Positions 4,990-5,694 of a stretch of DNA of 5,694 nt are shown piece by piece; positions within the stretch are counted from its first letter, which is position 1; the number at the start of each line of letters is the position of its first letter. Under the pieces are notes generated by a model. That model made no database searches. It had not been told where the DNA came from and worked only from the letters and a program-made list of their open reading frames with translations. A program made the translations under genes and the position numbers. The stretch spans positions 1-5,694 of the forward strand of contig SKID01000309.1 of NCBI GenBank assembly GCA_007116605.1. The letters run 5' to 3'. The stretch comes from Tissierellia bacterium (GTDB lineage Bacteria > Bacillota > Clostridia > Tissierellales > Dethiosulfatibacteraceae).

Positions 4990-5694
4990 ATGGAAAGTAG
5001 AATACGATGTCAATCACTGTTGGAAAAAGTGATGACTGCACAAGAAGCAGCCACCTTGATTAAGGATGGTATGACAGTGGGTGCAAGTGGTTTTACACCA
5101 GCAGGTTATCCAAAAGCAGTCCCATTAGCTTTAGCAAAAAGGGCAGAAGATGGAGAACAAATCGGTATCACATTAATTACAGGTGCATCTGTTGGGGATG
5201 AGTTAGATGGTGCTTTAACGAGAGCGGGTGTGATCACTAAAAGATATCCCTATCAGACAGATAACACCATACGTGATGCTATCAATTCAGGCAAAGTTAA
5301 GTATGCAGATATGCACTTAAGTCATGTACCACAATGGATTAAATATGGGTTTTTTGGAAAAATCGATGTAGCCATTGTTGAAGCAGTAGCCATTCATAGG
5401 GATGGAGGAATTGTTCCTTCAACGTCTATTGGCAATAATAATGTCTTAATTGAAAAAGCGGAAAAAGTGATTGTGGAAATCAACACCTCTCAGCCATTAG
5501 AACTAGAAGGGATCCATGATATCTATTCACCCAAGAATCCTCCAAACCGTCTTCCTATCCCCATTATTGGTCCAGAAGACCGTATTGGAACCCCCTTTAT
5601 TCCTTGTGATCCAGAAAAAATTGCAGCCATTGTCATCACTGACATCATGGATAAAACTAGGCCAGTAGCACCGATAGATGAAGACTCACAAAAA
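4990..5694 (+). CDS. Acetyl-CoA hydrolase/transferase family protein, probable succinate/acetate CoA-transferase, N-terminal part
   Basis: The frame opens at the ATG after a consensus ribosome binding site and runs to the window edge, giving 235 residues of a family that is usually about 500 long. Seen: GFTPAGYPKAVP (34-45), the DMHLSHVPQ motif (107-115), IVPSTSIGNNN (141-151), LEGIHDIY (172-179), then PIPIIGPEDRIG. This order matches the succinyl-CoA:acetate CoA-transferase group (AarC, YgfH/ScpC, Cat1) better than the 4-hydroxybutyrate CoA-transferases. Known: these cytoplasmic enzymes move CoA between acyl-CoA and a free acid through a glutamyl-CoA intermediate. The catalytic glutamate lies in the C-terminal half, outside the window, so activity cannot be confirmed. 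The gene is separated from the DUF3870 gene by 178 bases carrying a terminator-like hairpin. Inferred role: regenerating an acyl-CoA at the expense of acetyl- or succinyl-CoA in fermentation, with acetate or succinate released. Confidence 0.87.
   Translation, partial: MESRIRCQSLLEKVMTAQEAATLIKDGMTVGASGFTPAGYPKAVPLALAKRAEDGEQIGITLITGASVGDELDGALTRAGVITKRYPYQTDNTIRDAINSGKVKYADMHLSHVPQWIKYGFFGKIDVAIVEAVAIHRDGGIVPSTSIGNNNVLIEKAEKVIVEINTSQPLELEGIHDIYSPKNPPNRLPIPIIGPEDRIGTPFIPCDPEKIAAIVITDIMDKTRPVAPIDEDSQK

Overview
The window is an AT-rich, densely packed, single-strand stretch (all genes on +) that looks like a strictly anaerobic member of the Firmicutes, most likely a fermentative clostridium. 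This rests on A/T-ending codons, strong AGGAGG-type ribosome binding sites, very short gene gaps, and a gene set rich in iron-sulfur clusters and CoA-ester enzymes. The species cannot be named from this sequence.

Region 1 (1-3817) holds two subunits of a soluble NADH/ferredoxin-type oxidoreductase. The first is the C-terminal part of a NuoF/HydB-like flavoprotein subunit with a fused 2x[4Fe-4S] ferredoxin tail. The second is a complete 1077-residue fusion. It runs from a NuoG-type [2Fe-2S] domain, through a GltD/NfnB-type FAD- and NAD(P)H-binding module, to two ferredoxin clusters and a shortened, apparently catalytically dead molybdopterin-oxidoreductase-like domain. Together they resemble an electron-bifurcating enzyme of the HydB/NuoF class joined to an Nfn-like pyridine nucleotide module. 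No hydrogenase H-cluster domain and no formate dehydrogenase active site is visible in the window.

Region 2 (3818-4811) is a tight three-gene set: a 74-residue glutaredoxin-like protein (CPHC), a 125-residue hotdog thioesterase resembling fluoroacetyl-CoA thioesterase FlK with all its key active-site positions, and a 109-residue DUF3870 protein. The gaps are 8 and 5 bases, so co-translation is likely. A possible extended -10 promoter lies just before the glutaredoxin gene. A perfect 12-bp hairpin lies inside the DUF3870 coding sequence.

Region 3 (4812-4989) is a 178-base gap with layered structure: a perfect -35 hexamer, an 8-bp hairpin overlapping a 12-bp perfect palindrome, and an 11-bp hairpin with a T-rich tail that reads as an intrinsic terminator. 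That terminator ends only 29 bases before the next start codon, leaving no room for a conventional promoter after it. The gap may therefore be a regulated leader rather than a simple operon boundary.

Region 4 (4990-5694) is the N-terminal 235 residues of an acetyl-CoA hydrolase/transferase family protein, closest in motif pattern to succinate/acetate CoA-transferases. It is cut by the window edge. Overall the window joins electron carrier balancing (NADH, NADPH, ferredoxin) with acyl-CoA turnover (thioesterase, CoA-transferase), as expected for an amino acid or organic acid fermentation; the actual substrate cannot be read from the sequence.
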